Source: a virus
Length of the DNA stretch: 64,000 bases
IMG/VR virus record: IMGVR_UViG_3300048904_000123
Location: 1 to 64,000 of that record
Strand: one strand, 5' to 3'
Shown here piece by piece: positions 22,259 to 29,358 of this stretch. Both the position numbers and the translations under genes were made by a program. Every line of letters starts with the position of its first letter. Positions within the stretch are counted from its first letter, which is position 1. The notes under the pieces are model-generated. The model did not search any database, was not told the DNA's origin, and worked only from the letters and a program-made list of their open reading frames with translations.

Positions 22259-23379
22259 CAGTGACAACGGTAACCTTCGAGACGGCGACGATCGCTGACG
22301 CGGTGCGCAGAGCTGTTCGCATCGCACCCGGCAAGGCCGGGCACGCCTTCGACAAGGCTGCCGGCCTGATCTTCGAGATCAACCCGGGCGGCCAGGCTGT
22401 TTGCATTATCCGTGCAACTAACCTCGACGCATTCCACACCGAGATCATTGCAACTGTGGATGCAGACGGCGACGCCCAAACCTGGCGTCTACCCAGTGCA
22501 CTGTTGGGCAACGTGGTCGGGACGCTGCCTGCCAAGTCCGGGACGCATGTGAAGTTCACGCAAGAGGGCAGGAAGATCACGATCCAGCAGGGACGAATGA
22601 AGTCGTCGATGCAGCTCATCGACAGCGACGACTACCCGAACTGGGACATGTTCGACGGATCTGTTCTGACAATGGTGCAGGGCCTGGGACAGCGGGTCGC
22701 CATGGTCGAGTGGGCGGCTGGTAACGGCGAGCCTCCGCTGGCTGGCGTTCATCTCGATGGCGAGTACGCCTACGCTACGGATCGGTACAGGCTGGCGCGC
22801 ATTCCCTGCAAGCTGGGCATCGCCCGGCCGATCACGATTCCAGCGGGCATCCTCGGTCAGTGCCTGAAGACTATGGGCGACACCGGGGTCGGCGTAACTG
22901 GAACCCAGCTTCTCCTTGCGCCGGACGACTACACCCAGCTGGCCACAGTGATCTATGCTGTGGACTACCCGCCGATCGACAAGCTGTTCGATACTAAGTA
23001 CGAGACGTTCGTCGAGATCAACAAGGCGGACATGCTCGAGAAGCTCAACCGGGCTGGATCGTACGCAGGTGCTGAGCGTGATCCGCTGATCCGTACCATC
23101 TGGGGCAAGGGCGAGCTTGCCGTGATGATGGAGAATCCGGAGATCGGCCTGTTCGGCGACGTGGTCGAGTGTCCGGGCCAGCTCGACCACAAGCGCATCA
23201 CCCTGAACTTCACCCCGAAGAACCTGATCGACGCGCTCAACAACGCACCTGAGACTCGCACGAAGATCTACTATGACTTCACGGAGACTGATCCGAAGAT
23301 CTCGCGCACGGTCAAGGTAGTCAGCGGCCAGTACGAGTGCATTGTCATGAAGCGTCAGGAAACAAAGCCTTCCGTTTAA
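22252..23379 (+). CDS. dnaN: DNA polymerase III beta-like sliding clamp (375 aa)
   Basis: GTG 22252 overlaps the previous gene; a second GTG at 22261 is equally possible given a GGGAG at 22244-22248. The length and three-domain layout match bacterial beta clamps. Typical landmarks are SSMQLIDSDDYPN at the first domain end, YATDRYRLARIP in domain two, and the YPPIDKLF and KNLIDALN patterns of domain three. A clamp encircles DNA and holds the polymerase and other enzymes. A phage-encoded clamp is uncommon and suggests a self-sufficient replisome, although no polymerase lies in this window. Confidence 0.85.
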   Translation: MVAVTTVTFETATIADAVRRAVRIAPGKAGHAFDKAAGLIFEINPGGQAVCIIRATNLDAFHTEIIATVDADGDAQTWRLPSALLGNVVGTLPAKSGTHVKFTQEGRKITIQQGRMKSSMQLIDSDDYPNWDMFDGSVLTMVQGLGQRVAMVEWAAGNGEPPLAGVHLDGEYAYATDRYRLARIPCKLGIARPITIPAGILGQCLKTMGDTGVGVTGTQLLLAPDDYTQLATVIYAVDYPPIDKLFDTKYETFVEINKADMLEKLNRAGSYAGAERDPLIRTIWGKGELAVMMENPEIGLFGDVVECPGQLDHKRITLNFTPKNLIDALNNAPETRTKIYYDFTETDPKISRTVKVVSGQYECIVMKRQETKPSV

Positions 23380-23387
23380 GGAGAACC

Positions 23388-23753
23388 ATGCGGATCTATC
23401 TCGCTGGTCCGATGACCGGCTACGAAGAGTATAACTACCCGCTGTTCAAGAAGGCAACGGCGCAGCTTCGGGCGGTTGGCATGAACGTTGCTGACCCGAC
23501 CGAGATCGACTACGGTGAGACCGAAGAGACTCGAGGCGGGAAGCCGTATGCCACCTACATGCGAGCCGGGCTGAAGCTTCTCCTCGAGTGCGACGCGATA
23601 GCAATGCTGCCGGGCTGGGAGTTGAGTAAGGGTTGCCGTCACGAGTTCTACGTGGCGACTGCGCTGGATCACATGATCTTCTTCTACGACCCGAGCACGC
23701 AGACCCTGACAACATCCAGCATCCCCCAGGAGTACACAGATGCAGTCGGCTAA
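23388..23753 (+). CDS. Nucleoside 2-deoxyribosyltransferase-like (DUF4406) protein (121 aa)
   Basis: ATG 23388 after AAGGAGAACC. The start MRIYLAGPMTGYEEYNYP is the hallmark of DUF4406 / nucleoside deoxyribosyltransferase-like proteins, with the sheet-helix pattern and the CDAIAMLPGWELSKGC motif continuing it. These small Rossmann-like enzymes cleave or transfer N-glycosidic bonds of nucleosides; a role in nucleotide metabolism fits the replication block. It overlaps the RusA-like gene by 14 bases. Confidence 0.8.
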   Translation: MRIYLAGPMTGYEEYNYPLFKKATAQLRAVGMNVADPTEIDYGETEETRGGKPYATYMRAGLKLLLECDAIAMLPGWELSKGCRHEFYVATALDHMIFFYDPSTQTLTTSSIPQEYTDAVG

Positions 23754-24288
23754 GTTCTTCGTCGTCGGCCTGAACCCCGAGCCATGGGCGGTCGGCCCGC
23801 TCGGCGTCGGCCGCAAGGGCAAGATCTCGTACCCGTACATCGGGCCCAACCAGAAGCTTCAAGCCTACCAGGAGGCACTGCGCGAGCAGCTGGAAGGCTC
23901 GGACCTCCTCGAGGGCGAGGTCGAAATCACGCTGTACATCTGGCGCAAGATCGAGACCATGAAGGTGTACGGCGGACGAGACCGTAAGGCCAAGACCTCC
24001 GACGCAACCAACATCCAGAAGGCAACCGAGGACGCCATCCAGGGCGTGCTCATCGAGAACGACCGTAACGTCCGGCGCATCACAACCGAGATCGTACAGC
24101 AGGACGAGAACGCTGAACCCTGCATCGTGATCTCGGTCGCCCCGTACCAGGGCAGCAACCCCGGATTCCCCGACGAGGTCTGGCACCAGGTGGATGTGGC
24201 TACCAAGCGTGTCGCACCGGCTCCGCTGTTCGTCCTGGAGCCCGACGACTACAAGCAGTATCTGCCCAAAGAGGAAGACATCTTCTAA
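23740..24288 (+). CDS. RusA-like Holliday junction resolvase (182 aa)
   Basis: ATG 23740 after AGGAG. The conserved region DATNIQKATEDAIQGVL then ENDRNVRRIT corresponds to the Asp-rich signature of RusA-type resolvases (D-x-N-x-x-K, DA-x-x-GV, D-x-x-V). It would resolve branched replication intermediates before packaging. The C-terminal third is a longer extension without recognisable motifs. Its TAA overlaps the methyltransferase start. Confidence 0.8.
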   Translation: MQSAKFFVVGLNPEPWAVGPLGVGRKGKISYPYIGPNQKLQAYQEALREQLEGSDLLEGEVEITLYIWRKIETMKVYGGRDRKAKTSDATNIQKATEDAIQGVLIENDRNVRRITTEIVQQDENAEPCIVISVAPYQGSNPGFPDEVWHQVDVATKRVAPAPLFVLEPDDYKQYLPKEEDIF

Positions 24289-24995
24289 TGGTTATCAAGC
24301 AGGACATCTGGCACGGCGACAGTCGTGAGCTGTGCCAGAAGCTCAAGCCGAACAGCGTGGCTTGCGTGATCACCGACCCGCCGTTCGGCGTGAACAACCA
24401 GTCCAACTCTTCTGTTACCGCCGAGGGTAAACTCAACGCTCGCAAGATCGCGAACGACGAGACTCCCGATCAGGCCATCGGCGTGTTCAACGAGGTGATG
24501 GATGTCCTGCTTCCTAAGACAAAAGAGCAAGCGGACCTGTACATCTTCACCGCGCACCAGGTACTCAAGGAGTGGCTGAGCGTCGCCGATAGTTTGACTA
24601 GACACGGCTACGTCCGATCGGGTATCCTCATCTGGGAGAAGGACGGCCCTGGCATGGGGAACCTGGACGCATGGGGAATGTCGCACGAGTTCTGCATCTT
24701 CCTCAAGAAGGGCGGACGCAAGCGGACCGACGGTCGCCGATCCGGCGTGATCCACGTTCCGCAAGTGCGACCGGATAAGCTCATCCACCCGCACGAGAAG
24801 CCACTCGCTCTGATCGAGATGCTGCTCAAGCACAGTACCAACAAGGGTGACCTCGCGGTTGACCCGTTCGGCGGCAGTGGGACGCTGGCCCGAGCGTGCA
24901 AGAACCTAGATAGGTCAGGCCTGTCCATCGAGTACGACGAGCTGAACTACAAGCGCGCGTACGAAGCGTTGCACAGCAGTGCATCGCTTTTCTGA
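24288..24995 (+). CDS. DNA methyltransferase, N4-cytosine/N6-adenine type (235 aa)
   Basis: ATG 24288 overlaps the previous TAA. Catalytic motif DPPF (residues 30-33) precedes the S-adenosylmethionine-binding motif DPFGGSG (192-198), the beta-class order. HPHEKPLALIEMLL upstream of the latter is typical. No restriction enzyme lies alongside, so it is an orphan enzyme that may protect phage DNA from host restriction. The target sequence cannot be read from the sequence. Confidence 0.9.
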   Translation: MVIKQDIWHGDSRELCQKLKPNSVACVITDPPFGVNNQSNSSVTAEGKLNARKIANDETPDQAIGVFNEVMDVLLPKTKEQADLYIFTAHQVLKEWLSVADSLTRHGYVRSGILIWEKDGPGMGNLDAWGMSHEFCIFLKKGGRKRTDGRRSGVIHVPQVRPDKLIHPHEKPLALIEMLLKHSTNKGDLAVDPFGGSGTLARACKNLDRSGLSIEYDELNYKRAYEALHSSASLF

Positions 24996-25013
24996 ATCAC
25001 GTTAGGACAAGCC

Positions 25014-25346
25014 ATGCGAATCATGAAGCCGGTCATCTGGCTCCCGCGTGTTGCGGGAAACAACTCCGACGAGGGAGTGCGGGACTTTCGTCCGGCCAAT
25101 AACCTCGACGAGGCGACCATCGTTCCTGCTCCGGTGGAGCCGGTGGTCCTGTCGCAGGATGCGGTGGTGGAGGAGGGGGACCCAAAAGCCTCATCTGCTC
25201 CGGAATCTGTCGTCAACTCGCAGCCCGTAGTGGTGACGCCGACTTCCCCGTCGGTCGTCCCGGAGGTGCCTGCAACTGTGGCGAAGGTCAAACTGACCCA
25301 TCCTTCTACGAACCCTGGGAGCGAGACGCTGCCTGTAGTGGAGTAG
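25014..25346 (+). CDS. Pro/Val-rich hypothetical protein overlapping the WhiB-like frame (110 aa)
   Basis: ATG 25014 after AGGACAAG. The first 40 residues may form a small domain (MRIMKPVIWLPR); the rest is a Pro/Val/Ser/Glu-rich disordered stretch without Cys. The zero frame stops at 25344-25346, inside the WhiB-like coding region. At codons 56-58 lies C-CCA-AAA, a slippery heptamer of the X-XXY-YYZ type. Its -1 frame is open from 25103 to 25525 and encodes the WhiB domain, so this gene may be the 5' half of a frameshift fusion. Confidence 0.6.
   Translation: MRIMKPVIWLPRVAGNNSDEGVRDFRPANNLDEATIVPAPVEPVVLSQDAVVEEGDPKASSAPESVVNSQPVVVTPTSPSVVPEVPATVAKVKLTHPSTNPGSETLPVVE
25181..25187 (+). other. 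Candidate -1 frameshift slippery heptamer CCCAAAA
   Basis: Read in the frame of the gene at 25014 the bases are C CCA AAA, matching the X XXY YYZ rule. Slipping by -1 gives CCC AAA, enters the frame that contains the WhiB-like domain and would make a fusion of about 170 residues ending at 25522. No clear downstream pseudoknot was identified by eye; a GC-rich stretch follows. Confidence 0.4.
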
Positions 25347-25525
25347 CCCTCATCCAGACGCGCGGCGGCAAGAACGATATGTTCTTTCCGCCGCCCGGAA
25401 AAGAGGATGAGGCTATCGCAAATTACTGCTTCAACTGCACCGTGCGTGCGCAGTGCAAAGATAAAGCTGATCGCCTCGGTATCGACATCGGTGTGTGGGG
25501 CGGCGAGAGGAGGAAGCCAGACTAA
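25187..25525 (+). CDS. WhiB-like Fe-S transcription factor domain without own start codon
   Basis: In the frame ending with TAA at 25523-25525 a WhiB domain is clear. A first Cys (TGT at 25334) follows WERDAA; then CFNCTVRAQC (25427-25456), the C-x2-C-x5-C Fe-S cluster motif; then GVWGG (25490-25504), the family turn motif, and a basic end (ERRKPD). Four Cys bind a 4Fe-4S cluster. From the upstream stop at 25100 to the first ATG at 25379 there is no ATG, GTG or TTG, and that ATG would lose the first Cys. I therefore infer -1 frameshifting from the gene at 25014, with coordinates given from the slip point. The TAA overlaps the next ATG (TAATG). Confidence 0.75.
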   Translation, partial: SLICSGICRQLAARSGDADFPVGRPGGACNCGEGQTDPSFYEPWERDAACSGVALIQTRGGKNDMFFPPPGKEDEAIANYCFNCTVRAQCKDKADRLGIDIGVWGGERRKPD

Positions 25526-26682
25526 TGGACCCATACTCATTCAGCGCTACGTCGCTGCAGGTTCACGAGAAGTGTCCGGCCCGATACAAGGCTGAGTACA
25601 TCGATCGGGGCGCAAACTTCCAGGGCACTGCGGCGAACGTCGGCATCGTGTGTCACGGAACTCTCGAGGACTTCCTGCGTGCGGTGTTCATCCGCAAGGA
25701 TAAGCCATGGGACGAGACGGTCTTCTGGGAATACTTTCACCAGCACTCGGACGCTGTGCTGGGGCCGGACCGGACGACCGAGCTGTACAAGGACGCACGC
25801 GACCTGTGCTTCAAGTGGTACCACACCAAGGGCCGCTACGAAGACCTGTCGAAGGTGAAGATCCTGTCCCTCGAATCCAAGAGCAAGTTCGAGATCAAGA
25901 CGAGCCTGGGCATCAAGCCTGTCAACTACATCATGGACAGGCTGGATCAGATCGGCCCGGAAGAGTACCGCATCGTGGACTACAAGTCCAACCGGGTCGC
26001 GCTCAACGAGCGACAGCTTCGCAAGAAGCTTCAGGCCAGACTGTACTCGCTTATGGTGCAGATCAAGTACCCGAAGGCCGAGCGCATCTGGGTGCAGTTC
26101 GAGTTCCTCCGCCACGGGCAGGTCGAGGTGCTGTTCACGCGACAGGACAACATCGACACCTATCGCGAGTTGCAGCGGCGAACCGAGGAGATCATCAACA
26201 CCCCAGACAACCGGGTGCCCGAGGTGCTGAACGACGAGTGCGGATACTGTGTCCGCAAGGCTAGCTGCAAGAAGCTGCAGTCCAACATCGCGGTCGGCGG
26301 CGTATTCAGCAAGACGCCGGAGGAACTGGCGAAACTGCACTACACCCTGACGAGCCAGAGGAAGGCGCAGGAGATTGCGCTCAACGAGATCGAGGACCAG
26401 CTTCTTCAGTACGCACTCAAGGAGGAGCTGACCGAGTTCGACCTCGGCGAGACGCACGTAGACATCAAGCTGCCCGTGCGTCGCAGAGTCGATACCGACA
26501 TGGCCGCGATCATTCTCGAGAACAACGGACTCATCAGCGAGTTCCGTCGGTTCTCGGTGACTGATCTGGATCGGATCATCAAGCAGAAACTGATGCCGGA
26601 AGATCAGATCACGCTGCTCAAGCTGTGCCTCATCAAGGAGCACGGCGACCCGACAGTGAAGGTGGATCACAGTGGAAAGTGA
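25525..26682 (+). CDS. Cas4/RecB-like PD-(D/E)XK nuclease with predicted Fe-S cluster (385 aa)
   Basis: ATG 25525 overlaps the WhiB stop. Nuclease motifs are visible: GxxxH with H44, D138, D152-x-K154 (VDYKS) and Q170-x3-Y174. Cys17 near the N-terminus and C239, C242 and C248 near the end of the nuclease domain are the four-cysteine pattern of Cas4/AddB-type Fe-S nucleases. A C-terminal extension of about 130 residues is helical. It probably processes DNA ends in recombination together with the RusA-like enzyme and SSB. No CRISPR array or other cas genes are nearby. Confidence 0.87.
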   Translation: MDPYSFSATSLQVHEKCPARYKAEYIDRGANFQGTAANVGIVCHGTLEDFLRAVFIRKDKPWDETVFWEYFHQHSDAVLGPDRTTELYKDARDLCFKWYHTKGRYEDLSKVKILSLESKSKFEIKTSLGIKPVNYIMDRLDQIGPEEYRIVDYKSNRVALNERQLRKKLQARLYSLMVQIKYPKAERIWVQFEFLRHGQVEVLFTRQDNIDTYRELQRRTEEIINTPDNRVPEVLNDECGYCVRKASCKKLQSNIAVGGVFSKTPEELAKLHYTLTSQRKAQEIALNEIEDQLLQYALKEELTEFDLGETHVDIKLPVRRRVDTDMAAIILENNGLISEFRRFSVTDLDRIIKQKLMPEDQITLLKLCLIKEHGDPTVKVDHSGK

Positions 26683-26848
26683 AAACGCTCCGACGCCGGA
26701 ACCCGCGGCGGATGACGACACCCAACGCCTACAGCAGCCTGTCAACGATCACGGTAGGCCGGTAGACGACGGCCCCGCACGGACGACGTACAACGCGGAC
26801 CCCTCGACCACCGCGGTGGGACGAGCCAAGGTAACACACAGTTTCTAG
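26672..26848 (+). CDS. Small disordered hypothetical protein (58 aa)
   Basis: GTG 26672 overlaps the nuclease end by 11 bases; AAGGTGG lies upstream. The composition is acidic and polar (Asp, Pro, Thr, Gln), with no hydrophobic core, so the protein is probably disordered. It is the last gene of the rightward arm, 8 bases before a bidirectional terminator. Existence is supported by the overlap and the Shine-Dalgarno sequence only. Confidence 0.5.
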   Translation: MESENAPTPEPAADDDTQRLQQPVNDHGRPVDDGPARTTYNADPSTTAVGRAKVTHSF

Positions 26849-26856
26849 AAAGAGTT

Positions 26857-26889
26857 CGGCCCCGGCTCCTGAACCAGGAACCGGGGCCG
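26857..26889. terminator. Bidirectional intrinsic terminator between convergent arms
   Basis: CGGCCCCGG (26857-26865) pairs with 26881-26889, with a further TCCTG/CAGGA stem (26867-26871 with 26875-26879) around a 3-base loop. The right side continues with TTCTCTCTTT, and the left side reads as AACTCTTTCT on the minus strand, so T-rich tails exist in both directions. It separates the rightward replication arm from the leftward lysis and virion arm. Confidence 0.88.
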
Positions 26890-26897
26890 TTCTCTCT

Positions 26898-27251
26898 TTA
26901 CCCCTGCACGTCTACCTTGTCGCCAGCCTTCAGCATCTTGCGGCGCAAGAGCTGGACACGAATCAGGATGAGGACCCGCCACGTAAGGACGATAGCGAGC
27001 AAGGGAAAGCCTATACCTCGAACCCATTCTCGCCCGGGGTACTGACCGAAGATCAGGGTAGCCGACCCGTGGTCGAGCAGCAACGCCACCACGACCATGA
27101 ACGAGAAGATGTGCCAACCTGCTTCGGAGCGGTAGAACGGTGCGAGCAAGGGGTACAGCACGATGAAGACTGTGGCTACAATGGCAGCGATGAAGAAGCT
27201 AGCCGAACCTATAGCGCCCAGAACTCCCGTGCCAAAAACACTCGCACCCAT
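26898..27251 (-). CDS. Membrane protein of the lysis module (117 aa)
   Basis: ATG at 27251 overlaps the previous stop (TAATG). Three hydrophobic segments are visible (residues about 12-36, 48-60 and 76-98) with a basic C-terminus (RRKMLKAGDK). It lies last in the lysis cluster. It could be a second holin, an antiholin or a spanin-like helper; the sequence does not decide. Confidence 0.62.
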   Translation of the reverse strand: MGASVFGTGVLGAIGSASFFIAAIVATVFIVLYPLLAPFYRSEAGWHIFSFMVVVALLLDHGSATLIFGQYPGREWVRGIGFPLLAIVLTWRVLILIRVQLLRRKMLKAGDKVDVQG

Positions 27252-27478
27252 TACCCACCTTCCATTCCATCGTTCCAGATCTCCTGGAAGTGGTTCTCTT
27301 GTCGGATCTGCTTCAGCGTGTTAGCTATCAGAGATCCATGCTGCTTCTGCACTCGTACGTGGCCTAGTGCATTCTTAGCTTCAGCCAGTGCTTCGGCAGC
27401 CTCGTCTATTTTCTGTGACTCTACTATCGGGTCAGACGAGGTTGCTGTCGAATCGCGCCTTAAGAAAAAGCGCATCAT
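27251..27478 (-). CDS. Small helical protein of the lysis module (75 aa)
   Basis: The start at 27478 has two Met codons in a row and overlaps the upstream stop. A basic start (MMRFFLRRD) leads to an amphipathic, Ala/Glu-rich helix (residues 20-60). No transmembrane segment. Similar short coiled-coil proteins often stand between holin and other lysis genes in actinophages; the function is unknown. Confidence 0.6.
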   Translation of the reverse strand: MMRFFLRRDSTATSSDPIVESQKIDEAAEALAEAKNALGHVRVQKQHGSLIANTLKQIRQENHFQEIWNDGMEGG

Positions 27479-27798
27479 GAACCACCTCGCCGCGATTGCC
27501 CCCGCGGAACAGAGGAGAGCAGCTTGATTAGGGTTCTACCCTGTTCCAACTGCTCCTCCCGATTCTCTACCGCTTCTTGTGCCGTGAGCTGCCATGTCTG
27601 CGAAGCCGTCTGCCAAGTGTCGGCACGTTTCTCCGCTTTGTCAATCTGATCCGTGAGGATCTTTATCTCGCGCTCATGACTCTTCCTCGGCACCAATCTG
27701 CCAGACACGAGCGCGAGATAAACAATCGCTACCACGAGGATGAGCAGGCCCCACGGTCCAAGGTCGGTCAAATCCTTTGGAGATAGACCGTCGAGCAC
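27475..27798 (-). CDS. Single-pass membrane protein with coiled coil, holin-like (107 aa)
   Basis: GTG start at 27798 preceded by AGGGGGAG. One N-terminal transmembrane helix (residues 14-35, GPWGLLILVVAIVYLAL) is followed by a basic stretch and a long charged coiled coil (residues 40-95). This layout is common for one class of actinophage holins or lysis-associated membrane proteins next to the endolysin. Confidence 0.68.
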   Translation of the reverse strand: MLDGLSPKDLTDLGPWGLLILVVAIVYLALVSGRLVPRKSHEREIKILTDQIDKAEKRADTWQTASQTWQLTAQEAVENREEQLEQGRTLIKLLSSVPRGQSRRGGS

Positions 27799-27821
27799 TG
27801 CTCCCCCTGGTTGTCGAACAG

Positions 27822-28934
27822 CTATGCGGTCGGCGCAGCCGGAGTCTGCGTGCGATCGAGGCGACCCCCGAGGGCGTCAACAACACCCTCGGCCAGGTCG
27901 GCCGGGATGGCGCTGGCGATTGCCGCCGGAGTCAGTCCCGCCGCGACGATTGCCTGCCCGAGAACGTCCGTGGTGAGGCCGGCGAGAATCCCGTCGACGA
28001 TCTCCTTCGGGTCCACGTCGCCCTTGCTGGCGAGGGCCGCGATGGTCTTGCTCTGGGCCGCGACCGCCGACTGAAGTGCTGTCAGCGAGTTGTTCATGTT
28101 CTTGATGAACGTCTTCGGCGCGAGGTAGGCGTTCGGAGAACCGTCCGCGTTCTTGGAGCCGGCCGGGGCCTCGATAATGCCGTCGGTGTTCCAGTTCGCC
28201 TTGGCGATGTCTCGCAGGTTTGCGGCTGTCAGATCCATATCTTCCTCCGTGTCGGGTGCAGCGGAGCTGCTCCACCCAGGCGCAACGAGCGCCGTCAGCT
28301 GCGCGAGCGTACCCTTGAAGGCGTTCGCGTCGCTGGTCGTCTGACCAGCGATCTTGGATGAACTGGTGAACTGCAGGATGGCGGGCGTCTGTCCGCTGTA
28401 TGCGTCCCACTTGGACGACGAGTCGCCCGGGTACAGCTTAGATGCTGCGCCATCGCCGGACACGTACGCGCTCGCCCACAGCGGGTATCCCAGACCAGAC
28501 AGGCTGTTCTGGTAAACCCAGCGGGGCGCGTACACGATCGGCCGAAGTTTGGGTGCACGCTTGCGAAGCTGATCGCAGAAGGCTTTGATGTCAGCCTTGC
28601 CGGGTACCGTGGCCGAGTTGTTGTTCCACTTTTCGCAGTCGACCTGCAGGATGAACGGCGTGTCGCCCCACCCCTTGCAGATGGCGTCGAGCCGATCACA
28701 GAACGCGTTGGCTCGAGCGACCGGGTTGCCCGGGTACAGGACCCAGTATGCGCCCAGCAGGAGCTTGTCGCGGTGGCCCTTGAACTCGTTCCACCACGCG
28801 TCGAGTTCTGCGTCGTTGCCGTCGCCGCCCGCCTTGTGCGTCACGAAGGAAAAGCCCTCCGCGATCACCTTCTCGGCGGTGTCCGACTTGACATCGTCGT
28901 AGTGAGACATGTCCCAGCCGTAGATGGTGGTCAC
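27822..28934 (-). CDS. Endolysin, GH25 lysozyme family (370 aa)
   Basis: GTG at 28934 overlaps the holin stop. Residues 1-205 form a GH25 domain: IYGWDMSHYD with D8, and LQVDCEKW with D99 and E101 as the acidic active-site residues. It cleaves the beta-1,4 bond between N-acetylmuramic acid and N-acetylglucosamine. The remaining 165 residues (from about 215) are a linker and helical C-terminal region, perhaps for wall binding or oligomerisation. There is no signal peptide, so it depends on the holin for release. Confidence 0.92.
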   Translation of the reverse strand: MTTIYGWDMSHYDDVKSDTAEKVIAEGFSFVTHKAGGDGNDAELDAWWNEFKGHRDKLLLGAYWVLYPGNPVARANAFCDRLDAICKGWGDTPFILQVDCEKWNNNSATVPGKADIKAFCDQLRKRAPKLRPIVYAPRWVYQNSLSGLGYPLWASAYVSGDGAASKLYPGDSSSKWDAYSGQTPAILQFTSSSKIAGQTTSDANAFKGTLAQLTALVAPGWSSSAAPDTEEDMDLTAANLRDIAKANWNTDGIIEAPAGSKNADGSPNAYLAPKTFIKNMNNSLTALQSAVAAQSKTIAALASKGDVDPKEIVDGILAGLTTDVLGQAIVAAGLTPAAIASAIPADLAEGVVDALGGRLDRTQTPAAPTA

Positions 28935-29266
28935 GCCGGGCCACCCTTGGCTGCGTCTTCGATGGTGGCAGCAGGAGTCGAATCGAGGACGACGGCGTCG
29001 CCGGACTTGACAGTGCCGGGGTCGTTGATCGGGTCGGGAACGACAACCGCGACCTTGGCGTTGGCCGTGACGCTACCGCGAGTCCAGAGGGCCTGGATGA
29101 CGGGGAGGATCACGACGAGTACTGCGATGATGCTGTCGGGGATGTTCGGTGCAATCTTGATTCCGATCGCTGCAAGCAGAGTCACCACTGCAAGCAGGAT
29201 GCCCCGCAACGTTGCGGGCTCAAGGTTCACCAACTTCCACCAGACGTTGTCCCTCGGATCTTTCAT
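28931..29266 (-). CDS. Holin (111 aa)
   Basis: I choose the ATG at 29266 because AAGGGAG lies 9 bases upstream; an ATG at 29275 directly abuts that site. Two transmembrane helices (about residues 18-36 and 44-62) are separated by a short polar turn, with a hydrophilic C-terminus, as in two-helix phage holins. It forms the membrane hole that releases the endolysin encoded by the overlapping downstream gene. First gene behind the lysis promoter. Confidence 0.75.
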   Translation of the reverse strand: MKDPRDNVWWKLVNLEPATLRGILLAVVTLLAAIGIKIAPNIPDSIIAVLVVILPVIQALWTRGSVTANAKVAVVVPDPINDPGTVKSGDAVVLDSTPAATIEDAAKGGPA

Positions 29267-29305
29267 GGGTTTCATCTCCCTTGTTGGAGGTTGCCCTACT
29301 TCGAC

Positions 29306-29334
29306 ACAATAGCGCATAGCTATCGGATCGTCAA
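29306..29334 (-). promoter_or_regulatory. Promoter of the lysis operon
   Basis: Read on the minus strand: -35 TTGACG (29334-29329), 17-base spacer, -10 TATTGT (29311-29306). It lies about 40 bases before the holin start and just downstream of the last tail gene, allowing independent expression of the lysis genes. Confidence 0.65.
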
Positions 29335-29358
29335 ACCAACACTGCTTGCGAAACGCGA

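Noticed and set aside
24288-24995. A complete restriction-modification system around the methyltransferase.
   Set aside because: Neighbouring genes are a RusA-like resolvase and a disordered protein; no restriction endonuclease is adjacent, so the enzyme is treated as orphan.
25537-26745. A 402-codon minus-strand open frame.
   Set aside because: Antisense to the PD-(D/E)XK nuclease, which has clear catalytic motifs; the frame is Leu/Val-rich shadow sequence.
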